NCBI GenBank assembly: GCA_017396845.1
Contig: JAFQKQ010000042.1
Coordinates: forward strand, 1 to 56,891
Origin: Clostridia bacterium
GTDB taxonomy: Bacteria > Bacillota > Clostridia > Christensenellales > Aristaeellaceae
Direction: 5' to 3'
DNA: 56,891 nucleotides
Part shown: positions 8,012-15,333 of the stretch, piece by piece
Position numbering within the stretch: the stretch's first letter is position 1
How the letters are laid out: each line of letters opens with the position of its first letter
Translations under genes and position numbers: made by a program
Notes under the pieces: model-generated
Databases searched by the model: none
Told to the model about the DNA's origin: nothing
What the model saw: the letters and a program-made list of their open reading frames with translations, nothing else

Positions 8012-8049
8012 GGGTGCTTAAGAATACGTATTCTTAAGCGCCCTGTTTA
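8012..8049. terminator. Bidirectional palindromic terminator
   Basis: A perfect 24-bp palindrome spans 8016-8039 and is extended outside by GGG (8012-8014) and CCC (8041-8043). It sits between convergent genes ending at 7989 (+) and 8083 (-). TGTTTATT follows on the plus strand and an A/T-rich run on the other. Confidence 0.7.
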
Positions 8050-8082
8050 TTGGTGATCGAAGATACAATCGGATATATCCAA

Positions 8083-9261
8083 TCAAGGTTTTTCGATGAT
8101 CATGCCGTTTGCGCGGAGGGTATCCTGAAGCTTTTTGACGGGCAGATCTTTCATGGCGACGCCGGTCTTTGCGCAAATCGCCGCGCCGGTACCGGCGGCC
8201 TGACCGGTGAGAGCCGCAGGGGGAATGACCCTTGTGATGTCCCACATGTCTGTAGTTACCGATATGATGCGCCCGGCGGCCGCCAGATTTGCGTTGTTTA
8301 CGCCTGCGATTGTGCGCCACGGAAGCGCGAATACCGGACCGGGCTTGCGCCAGTCGCCCGTCAGGCCGATGCTGTCCTCAAAATCCCGGAAGACTTCCTT
8401 TTCATCCAGCGTGTACGCGCCGGATAAGCGGCGCGTCATGCGCATGCCGTCGTAAAAGGGAATGAGCGCCGGGTATGCGCCGGGATCCGATTCGTTTTTG
8501 AGCGCCTGAACATGCTTGAGGATCATTTTACGCCCGTCGATGGCGTGCTGCGTAACGTCCTCGTGCTTATCGCCCGCATAGAGGCGCGAATCCTTCGGGA
8601 TTTCTGTGTAGATGGGATCGGTAAGGCCGTGGCGGACGAGCCCGTCTTTGCCCATGGAAAAATACCAGCCGGTTCGCCTGTTGGTGTTCAGGGAAACGGT
8701 TTTTTCGCCTGCCGTAAAGCATATGTCCGCGTCGCCCGATGCGTCTACAAACGCCTTTGCGGCGATGCCGATTCGCCCGGATTTGTTTTCTGCGATTACG
8801 CCGTGTATAATGCCGTTTTCTCTGTGTACGCTGCAAAAGCGCGTGTCGTACATGATAGTAACGCCGGCTTCAAGCAGAAGCTCTTCAAGGGCGATGATCA
8901 TGGGCGCGGCATGATAATCGGTCAGGTAGCGCTTTGTCTTGCGCTCTTCGATATTTCCGCCCTCTTTCCAGCAGTCGGGAAGGCTGCCCGGGCCGTATTT
9001 GAGCGAAACCTTTAACAGCTCTTCGCTGATGCCGGAGATTACCTGTCTGCCGTGTCCGTCGCAAAGCGGAAGATATATCACGATCAGCCCGAGCGTCGCA
9101 AGGCCGCCCAGGCAGTATTCCTTCTCAATCAGACAGGTTTTTGCGCCCTCTCGCGCGGCTGCAAGCGCCGCCGAAACGCCGGCTACGCCGCCGCCGACAA
9201 CACATACGTCGTACTCGGCTTCTACTGCAACAGTATTTACTTCGTTCCAAACATGCGCCAT
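8083..9261 (-). CDS. FAD-dependent oxidoreductase
   Basis: The product has 392 residues and is cytosolic. The dinucleotide-binding motif lies at residues 19-40 (VCVVGGGVAGVSAALAAARE), with the acidic residue of the Rossmann fold in TCLIEKEY. The sequence follows the FAD_oxidored (PF12831) family, with GGLATLGLI and FVDASGDADICF as later FAD-contact blocks. The substrate is unknown; members often act on sugars or related acids. It lies 23 bp downstream of the sialate O-acetylesterase gene on the same strand, so the two are probably co-transcribed. The start follows AAGGAG. Confidence 0.8.
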   Translation of the reverse strand: MAHVWNEVNTVAVEAEYDVCVVGGGVAGVSAALAAAREGAKTCLIEKEYCLGGLATLGLIVIYLPLCDGHGRQVISGISEELLKVSLKYGPGSLPDCWKEGGNIEERKTKRYLTDYHAAPMIIALEELLLEAGVTIMYDTRFCSVHRENGIIHGVIAENKSGRIGIAAKAFVDASGDADICFTAGEKTVSLNTNRRTGWYFSMGKDGLVRHGLTDPIYTEIPKDSRLYAGDKHEDVTQHAIDGRKMILKHVQALKNESDPGAYPALIPFYDGMRMTRRLSGAYTLDEKEVFRDFEDSIGLTGDWRKPGPVFALPWRTIAGVNNANLAAAGRIISVTTDMWDITRVIPPAALTGQAAGTGAAICAKTGVAMKDLPVKKLQDTLRANGMIIEKP

Positions 9262-9284
9262 ACGCTTACTCCTTTTTATCCGGT

Positions 9285-10739
9285 TTATTCTGCCTCTTCG
9301 GCAACATTCATGGAAAATGCGGGCACGGGCAGGCCCGATTGATTTTTGACGGATGCGTGCTCGGGCGCTGCGCGGATGGAGAAGGCGTAGTTCACATGCG
9401 ATGCGTCCGCATTTTCCGGAATCTTGACGCGGATGATATTTTCGCCCGCAATCTCAGCTTCGGCGGGCACGCGGTTTTCATATCCGCCTACGGAAAAGCC
9501 GGGGAGGGGATTGATATCGGAAACCAGAGGATAGGCGGTTTTAAAGGTAATTTCTATCTCGTTTCCCTTTTTTACCGCGCTTACCGGCATGGGCGACGTG
9601 ACGGCGAATTCATTTCCTATGCCGTATTCCCTTGAGAGCGCGAGCGCGGCCAGCCGTTTGGAAAGCGCCTTTTTCTTCGGCGAATGCGCCCAGTCCGGAT
9701 GCTCGGATTCCGAGCCGAGATCCATGGATACGGTCATCGCGGCATTCGGGATGATGGAGAGCGCATCAAACTGCTTTACGCGCACAATGTCCATCCACGG
9801 GAAAAACGTAAAGCAGTTGTCCAGGTAATCGGATACCTGTACATAGTAAAACGGGAAATCGCGCATAAAGATTTTTCTTTCGTCTTCTACGAACAGCTTA
9901 AGATCCTTATCGTATGCGTCGGCAAAGCTTTTGCCGCAGCCTTCGCTTTCGCCCTGGAAATACAGCATTCCCTTAAAGCGCAGGGGAACGATCGGATGAA
10001 TCAGGGAGTTGTAATAGCCCGCCGCGCAGATATTGCCGGGGCCGTAATGAAGCTTTTCGGCGAGCGACGGGGTCATGAGCTCTCTTAAGCATGCGCCGCC
10101 GGCGGCAATCATCACCATGCCGACGGGAATATCAATGCTTTCGGAAAGCTCCTTCGCAAAATAATATCCCATTGCGGAAAACTCCAAGGATGCTTCCTCA
10201 TCCGGCCTTTTCCACTTCCAATCGGGGCAGATGACGTCGCAGCTCGGATATTCGCAGGTTTCCTGATGCTGATAGGGATAGAGCTGATTCTGCGCAAACA
10301 GGCGGATGGGCGCGTTTTCGTCAAAGGCAATATCCTTATCCAGTATCAGACAGGGCTTCAGCGTAAGCTCGGCGTTGGACTGGCCGCCAACAAGCCACAC
10401 GTCTCCGATCAGGATATCGGAAAGCTCCGCTTTGTGTCCGCATGCATCCGAAAGTGTCATCGTCTGCGGCGTTTTTTCAATTGCATGCGCGGAAAATTCA
10501 ATATGCCAGCGCCCGTCTTCGTTTACGGTGCATTCGCGTTTTTCACCCATGAATTTACCGGTAACAATCGTTCCCGGCGCGTTTGAAAAGCCCCAGATCA
10601 GAGCGGGCTCGTCCCTTTGGAGAACCATATGCGATGAAAATATACCGGCGACCTTAAAGACCGGGATCTCACGCTCGGGGCGAAGGCTTTTGGAAACATA
10701 TTCGTTTGTGATGTTCGGAAGCGCAACCGATGACTCCAT
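9285..10739 (-). CDS. Sialate O-acetylesterase-like SGNH hydrolase
   Basis: The product has 484 residues from the ATG at 10739, which sits 8 nt after GGAGG; an ATG at 10754 lacks such a site. VLQRDEPALIWGFS near the N-terminus is typical of the family. GDVWLVGGQSNAE carries the catalytic serine (about Ser121), LYFQGESEG forms a further SGNH block, and DWAHSPKKK supplies the late Asp-x-x-His motif. Family members remove O-acetyl groups from sialic acids or other acetylated sugars. No signal peptide is seen, so the substrate may be imported first. The FAD oxidoreductase follows after 23 bp and the GH20 gene lies further on. Confidence 0.8.
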   Translation of the reverse strand: MESSVALPNITNEYVSKSLRPEREIPVFKVAGIFSSHMVLQRDEPALIWGFSNAPGTIVTGKFMGEKRECTVNEDGRWHIEFSAHAIEKTPQTMTLSDACGHKAELSDILIGDVWLVGGQSNAELTLKPCLILDKDIAFDENAPIRLFAQNQLYPYQHQETCEYPSCDVICPDWKWKRPDEEASLEFSAMGYYFAKELSESIDIPVGMVMIAAGGACLRELMTPSLAEKLHYGPGNICAAGYYNSLIHPIVPLRFKGMLYFQGESEGCGKSFADAYDKDLKLFVEDERKIFMRDFPFYYVQVSDYLDNCFTFFPWMDIVRVKQFDALSIIPNAAMTVSMDLGSESEHPDWAHSPKKKALSKRLAALALSREYGIGNEFAVTSPMPVSAVKKGNEIEITFKTAYPLVSDINPLPGFSVGGYENRVPAEAEIAGENIIRVKIPENADASHVNYAFSIRAAPEHASVKNQSGLPVPAFSMNVAEEAE

Positions 10740-10772
10740 ATTTCTTTCCTCCATATGCGTGTCTCTATCGTC

Positions 10773-10801
10773 ATTGTACGCGTCTGTAAATCAATTGTCA
10801 A
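10773..10801 (-). promoter_or_regulatory. Promoter of the esterase-oxidoreductase operon
   Basis: Minus strand: TTGACA (10801-10796), 17-bp spacer, TACAAT (10778-10773), 34 bp before the ATG at 10739. Both hexamers are close to consensus. Confidence 0.75.
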
Positions 10802-11213
10802 TCGGTTTTATCCGCCTGTCTCGCAGGTGTTTATAAGTATTTATTATTTCATCCGCCGGAAATCCCGAGGAGCCGACGGCAGGCCCTATGAAGCACAGGG
10901 AAGGGAAAAACGATATGCGGCTTTCTATTCGTAAGCGGATGAAATCATACGGAACAGCATTCTGAAATCCTTTTCAGGCGATATCAAATATGCCTAAGCT
11001 CATTTTCATGGCTTTGAGCTACCGAACTTCCGTCGGCATGATCTGAAAGTATTCGAATCTTTAACCGATAAATTTGAAGCGGCATGAGCAGCCGACTGGG
11101 CGACGCTGCCGCGCATACGGTCGCTGCAAGGAGCGAGGGCTTGACGGATGCGGACGTTTACAGGAAAAAACGTTATGTGCGGTGATGAAATCATACTGCG
11201 AACGTGGATTTTA
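10802..11213. other. Intergenic region with degenerate repeats and possible gene remnants
   Basis: No intact gene is supported. ATTTCATCCGC near 10847 is inverted as GCGGATGAAAT near 10934. A related block (AGGGAAAAACGATATGCGG, then GATGAAATCATAC) at about 10900-10952 recurs as AGGAAAAAACGTTATGTGCGG with TGATGAAATCATAC at about 11162-11196. A 33-codon frame at 11084-11185 ends in LTDADVYRKKRYVR but has no ribosome site. I read these as decayed 3' gene ends; the parent family is not recognised. Confidence 0.3.
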
Positions 11214-11242
11214 TTGATTCGCATGCGGATTTGTGTTAGAAT
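11214..11242 (+). promoter_or_regulatory. Promoter of the cyclic-nucleotide module
   Basis: TTGATT at 11214-11219, a 17-bp spacer and TAGAAT at 11237-11242, 76 bp before the ATG at 11319. Confidence 0.65.
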
Positions 11243-11318
11243 ACAGGTATATATGAGAATGTATTTCTGGCGAGGCCTAACGGCTGACGGCGGTGCTATT
11301 GAAAGGATGGAATAGGCA

Positions 11319-11796
11319 TGGCAAACGAAAAAACAAAGGTATTCAAAAAGGAGAAATCATCTTCCGCCAGGGCGATGCAGAATTCTGGATGTATGATATT
11401 CTCTCCGGCGGCGTAGCGATCTATGCGGAGCACGGGACAGAGGATGAAAAGCTGCTTGTGGAACTCGGTGCGGCCCGCCATTTTGGCGAATTGGGTCTGA
11501 TCGAGTGCTATCCCCGCTCGGCGACGGCGGTTTCGCTTGAAAAGGATACGCAGCTGAAGATGATTACGGTTGCGGATTTCTCGGAGTATCTTAAGAATAA
11601 GCCCGCCAAGGTGCTTATAATGATGCAGTAGATGAGCGCTCGCCTCCGCGCGCTCACCAAGAAATACCTCGACGCCTGCAAGAGCATTAAAGAGGCTACC
11701 GAGGCGGAGAATGAAAAGGACGATTGCAGCGTATGGACGGCGGAGCATATTAATGCCCATGCGGAGGAGTTCTATTACTTCAATACGTATCTCTGA
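11319..11796 (+). pseudogene. Cyclic-nucleotide-binding domain protein, broken by a frameshift and a stop
   Basis: The natural start is the ATG at 11319 (MANEKTKVFKK). At the A-run near 11347-11351 the sense moves to another frame, continuing KGEIIFRQGDAEFWMYDI; one A appears to be missing. The cNMP fold follows, including FGELGLIECYPRSATAV, the phosphate-binding cassette region. A TAG at 11629-11631 then interrupts the same frame, which goes on as MSARLRALTKKYLDACKSI to a natural stop at 11794-11796. A single C-to-T change (CAG to TAG) would explain it. Two independent lesions favour a pseudogene. In an intact state it would be a cNMP sensor, upstream of a cyclase. Confidence 0.65.
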
Positions 11797-11952
11797 TTTT
11801 GCGTGTCCGCATCATAAAGGGTACGAACGGGCTTTATGAATGCCCGTCTATCGTTAGGGGGCAACTCTTTCCGCCGGGGAAGGGCTGCCCTTTGAAATAT
11901 CTGCTTATGAAAAGTTTTTGGCTGATTTCCATCCATATAAAGGAGAACGAGC

Positions 11953-13287
11953 ATGAACGGTACCAACCTATTTCAGGAGAGCATTATCCGCGACATGTCC
12001 GAAGGCGTTTTGACGATCGCCTTTGACGGCGTGATCGGCTATGTAAATCCCGCTGCGGAGGAGATTCTGAACATGCGCGCAGATATGCTGGTCGGAAAAC
12101 GCTTTGCGCTGTGCTTTTTTGAATATGCCGAAAACGATCGGTTTACGCAGGCGGTGCTGGACGCGGTATACGACAGAGATTCCGCCCACAGAAGCATTGT
12201 TCCTTATTTTGATGGGAATATCACGCGTCAATTGCAGGTAACGTCCTCCTTCCTTATGAACGGTTCGGAAAAGGCCGGTCTGATCGTTGTGTTCAACGAT
12301 ATCAGTGAATTGAGCGAACTCAGGGACGCTGTAAAGGCTATGGAGCGCATTCGCACGCTCAACAGCCGGCTCGATAAGCGCTACCGTCTCTTAAGCGAAA
12401 CCTTCGGCAGATTCCTGTCCGATGATATCGTGCGCGAGCTGCTGGAAACGCCGGATGGGCTTGCGCTCGGCGGAAGAAAAAGAAAGATCACCATTATGAT
12501 GAGCGATCTTCGCGGCTTTACTGCGATGAGCGAAAGGATGGAACCCGGAAAGCTGCTTTCCATGCTCAATCATTACCTTGGAGAAATGACGGAGATCATT
12601 CAGAAGCACGGAGGCACGATCATTGAATTCATCGGCGACGGCATCATGGCCATATTCGGCGCGCCCGCCTATTTTGATGATCATGCCGAGAAAGCGGTTG
12701 CGGCGGGCGTTGAAATGCAGAGCCGCATGGTTGAGGTCAATCGCTGGAATGAAGAAAACGGTTGCCCGGCGCTTGAAATGGGCATCGGCATTAATACGGG
12801 CGATGTGATTGTCGGAAACATCGGCTCTGAAAAGAGAACCAAATACGGCGTTGTCGGAAGCCAGGTGAATCTCACTGGGCGCATCGAAAGCTACACGGTG
12901 GGCGGACAGGTGCTGATTTCTCCAACCACTCGAAGCCTTATCAAAGCGCCTATGGAAATCGGAAGCGAACTGGAAGTGTCGCCCAAGGGCGTGAACGAGA
13001 AAATCGTGCTTTCGCAGGTTGTGGGACTGGGTGCGCCCTATCATGTGCATGCATCGGTTCATTCGTCCGCGCCGAACGCACTTGCAAGGCCTATAGACGT
13101 CAAGTTTTCTGTAATCGATGGAAAGCACTGCTCCGACGCCGATGCAAAAGGCGTGTTTACTGCCGTCTCGGATTCACAGGCGGTTCTTTTCACAAACAGC
13201 GCACTGCGTCCGCTTGACACATCAAAATCTCCGTCGGCGGAGATGTGTTTGCAAAAGTGCTTCGCGAATTTGAGGGCGGCTGGCTGA
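11953..13287 (+). CDS. PAS domain-class III adenylate/guanylate cyclase (C-terminus frameshifted)
   Basis: Residues 1-115 form a PAS sensor (VLTIAFDGVIGYVNPAAEEI) and 120-165 a helical linker. Residues 175-340 hold the class III cyclase domain with metal-binding Asp185 (SDLRGFT) and Asp229 (FIGDGIMAIFG) and the NLTGR motif with Asn306 and Arg310. The base-specifying position is Ser303 (VVGSQVN), where adenylate cyclases usually have Asp and guanylate cyclases Cys. The C-terminal domain has a PilZ-like look. At about 13215 one base seems lost: another frame continues IKISVGGDVFAKVLREFEGG to TAA at 13368-13370, while this frame ends at 13285-13287. The ribosome site is AAGGAGAACGAGC. Output: a cyclic nucleotide, base uncertain. 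Confidence 0.75.
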   Translation: MNGTNLFQESIIRDMSEGVLTIAFDGVIGYVNPAAEEILNMRADMLVGKRFALCFFEYAENDRFTQAVLDAVYDRDSAHRSIVPYFDGNITRQLQVTSSFLMNGSEKAGLIVVFNDISELSELRDAVKAMERIRTLNSRLDKRYRLLSETFGRFLSDDIVRELLETPDGLALGGRKRKITIMMSDLRGFTAMSERMEPGKLLSMLNHYLGEMTEIIQKHGGTIIEFIGDGIMAIFGAPAYFDDHAEKAVAAGVEMQSRMVEVNRWNEENGCPALEMGIGINTGDVIVGNIGSEKRTKYGVVGSQVNLTGRIESYTVGGQVLISPTTRSLIKAPMEIGSELEVSPKGVNEKIVLSQVVGLGAPYHVHASVHSSAPNALARPIDVKFSVIDGKHCSDADAKGVFTAVSDSQAVLFTNSALRPLDTSKSPSAEMCLQKCFANLRAAG

Positions 13288-13386
13288 TCCGATTTACTTC
13301 CGTATACGCCGGATTCATAAAATGGATTGCCGATCGGCAGAATATGCAGATGAGTGCAAATGATGAATAAGAATTAACAAAAAAGC

Positions 13387-13417
13387 TTGCGTAACGATCG
13401 AGTTTGAATGATATAAT
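13387..13417 (+). promoter_or_regulatory. Probable promoter of glnS
   Basis: TTGCGT at 13387-13392 and TATAAT at 13412-13417 with a 19-bp spacer, 33 bp before the glnS ATG. The spacer is longer than ideal. No T-box leader is visible in the short gap. Confidence 0.5.
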
Positions 13418-13450
13418 TGATGCTACATTTTAAGAAGGAGGAGTCCGGCT

Positions 13451-15163
13451 ATGGAAAACATCGAAAAGCGCGCCAGCAATTTCATTGAAGAATTTATCGA
13501 GGAGGACCTTCGGCAGGGACGTTTTGACCATGTGAAAACACGTTTTCCGCCGGAGCCGAACGGATATCTGCATATCGGCCATGTAAAGGCGCTTTGCATT
13601 GACTTCGGCATCGCCAATAAATACGGCGGCTCCTGCAATCTCCGCTTTGACGACACCAACCCCGCCAAAGAGGATACCGTATTTGTCGATGGCATTCAGA
13701 GGGATATCGAATGGCTGGGATTCAAGTGGGACAAACTGTTCTTTGCCAGCGACTTTTTCCCGCGCCTTTATGAGATCGCCTGCGATATGATTAAAAAGGG
13801 CCTTGCCTATGTGGACGATCAGACCCCCGAAGAGATGCGCAAAAACCGCGGCACCCTCACGCAGCCGGGCGTAAACAGCCCGTACCGCGACAGAAGCGCA
13901 GAGGAAAACCTGGATCTTTTCGAACGCATGAAAAACGGCGAATTTGCCGACGGAAGCCGCGTATTGAGAGCGAAGATCGACATGGCGTCGCCCAACGTGC
14001 TCATGCGCGACCCCACCATTTACCGCATTAAGAGATGCCATCATCACCGCACGGGCGACGATTGGTGCATCTATCCGATGTATGATTTCCAGCATCCCAT
14101 TCAGGACGCAATCGAGGGCGTAACGCACTCTTTGTGCTCTCTGGAATACGAAATCCATCGTCCGCTGTACGACTGGATGGTCAGCCATGCCGGATTTGAA
14201 ATGCCGCCCAGACAGATTGAGTTTGCGCGCCTGAACATCACGCGCACGGTGATGAGCAAGCGCTATCTGAGAAGGCTGGTCGAAGAGGGCTATGTAGCCG
14301 GATGGGACGATCCCCGCATGCCCACGCTCGTCGGCATGAGAAGGCGCGGCTATCCCGTAGAAGCCATTCACGATTTCCTCGCCCGCGTAGGCGTAGCCAA
14401 GGCCGATTCCACGGTCGACGGCGCATTGCTTGAAGCCTGCGTGCGCGACGCGCTGGGCGCATCCGCACCCCGCGCAATGGCGGTTCTGAATCCCATCAAG
14501 GTCACTCTTTCCAATTGGGAAGAGGGCAAAATTGAAAAAATCACCCTTGAAAATCATCCGGATCATCCGGAAATGGGCGAAAGAGAAGTATCGTTCGGCC
14601 GCAGGCTGTATATCGAAAGCGAAGACTTCATGCTGGATCCCCCGAAGAAGTTCTTCCGCCTTGCGCCGGGCCGCGAAGTGCGCTTAAAGGGCGCGTATAT
14701 CATCAAGTGCGAAGAAGCCAAGCTTGATGAAAACGGAAACGTAATCGAACTGATCTGCACCGTCGATCACGACAGCAAGTCCGGAAGCGAAGGCGCAAAC
14801 CGCAAGGTGAAGGGCACGCTGCACTGGGTGAGCGAAGCAGACGCTGTCGACGCAGAGGTTCGCCTGTACGAGCCGATCATGATGGATGAGGACGCGGTGG
14901 AAGAGGAAAGCGCCGACGAAGAAAACGACGCGGCGGAGAACGCGCCCAAGGATTTCATCGACCGCTTGAATTCCGATTCCATCAAGGTGCTCACCGGCTG
15001 CAAGGTGGAGCCCATCATTGCCGAAAGCGATATCGGAAGCCGCTTCCAGTTCTTAAGAATGGGCTACTTTGCCAAGGATCCCGATTCGAAGGACGGAAAG
15101 GTCGTATTCAACCGCGTGGTTCCGCTCAAGGACAGCTGGGCCAAGGCGGCGAAAAACGGATAA
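13451..15163 (+). CDS. glnS: Glutamine-tRNA ligase
   Basis: The product has 570 residues, close to the usual ~555. It charges tRNA-Gln with glutamine using ATP in the cytosol. Class I motifs are present: PPEPNGYLHIGH (HIGH at 41-44) and VMSKR (KMSKS variant, about residue 266). DDWCIYPMYDF and THSLCSLEYE are typical of GlnRS rather than GluRS. The anticodon-binding beta-barrels follow, and an acidic insertion (EDAVEEESADEENDAAEN) lies near residue 480. AAGGAGGAG precedes the start. Many Clostridia instead make Gln-tRNA by GatCAB transamidation, so a direct GlnRS is a useful lineage trait. Confidence 0.95.
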   Translation: MENIEKRASNFIEEFIEEDLRQGRFDHVKTRFPPEPNGYLHIGHVKALCIDFGIANKYGGSCNLRFDDTNPAKEDTVFVDGIQRDIEWLGFKWDKLFFASDFFPRLYEIACDMIKKGLAYVDDQTPEEMRKNRGTLTQPGVNSPYRDRSAEENLDLFERMKNGEFADGSRVLRAKIDMASPNVLMRDPTIYRIKRCHHHRTGDDWCIYPMYDFQHPIQDAIEGVTHSLCSLEYEIHRPLYDWMVSHAGFEMPPRQIEFARLNITRTVMSKRYLRRLVEEGYVAGWDDPRMPTLVGMRRRGYPVEAIHDFLARVGVAKADSTVDGALLEACVRDALGASAPRAMAVLNPIKVTLSNWEEGKIEKITLENHPDHPEMGEREVSFGRRLYIESEDFMLDPPKKFFRLAPGREVRLKGAYIIKCEEAKLDENGNVIELICTVDHDSKSGSEGANRKVKGTLHWVSEADAVDAEVRLYEPIMMDEDAVEEESADEENDAAENAPKDFIDRLNSDSIKVLTGCKVEPIIAESDIGSRFQFLRMGYFAKDPDSKDGKVVFNRVVPLKDSWAKAAKNG

Positions 15164-15174
15164 TATTCACCGTA

Positions 15175-15220
15175 CAAAGCGCCCGAAGCGTAAAGTTACG
15201 CGCACGGGCGCTTTGTTTTA
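15175..15220 (+). terminator. Rho-independent terminator of glnS
   Basis: CAAAGCGCCCG at 15175-15185 pairs with CGGGCGCTTTG at 15205-15215, followed by TTTTA. An inner GCGTAA/TTACGC pair extends the hairpin. Confidence 0.9.
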
Positions 15221-15272
15221 TCATGCTCGTTTCCGGAGTGCCATATACTTTTAGCCTGACTGATTTTTAATC

Positions 15273-15301
15273 TTGTCATAGGAAAAGAAAAGTGCTATAA
15301 T
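15273..15301 (+). promoter_or_regulatory. Strong promoter of the large secreted protein gene
   Basis: TTGTCA at 15273-15278, 17-bp spacer, TATAAT at 15296-15301 with an extended -10 TG at 15293-15294. It lies 32 bp before the ATG at 15334. Confidence 0.8.
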
Positions 15302-15333
15302 AAAATCAGGAGAATATATGGAGGTAAACAAAC

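Noticed and set aside
13371-13450. T-box leader before glnS
   Set aside because: The gap is only about 80 bp and lacks the conserved T-box sequence.
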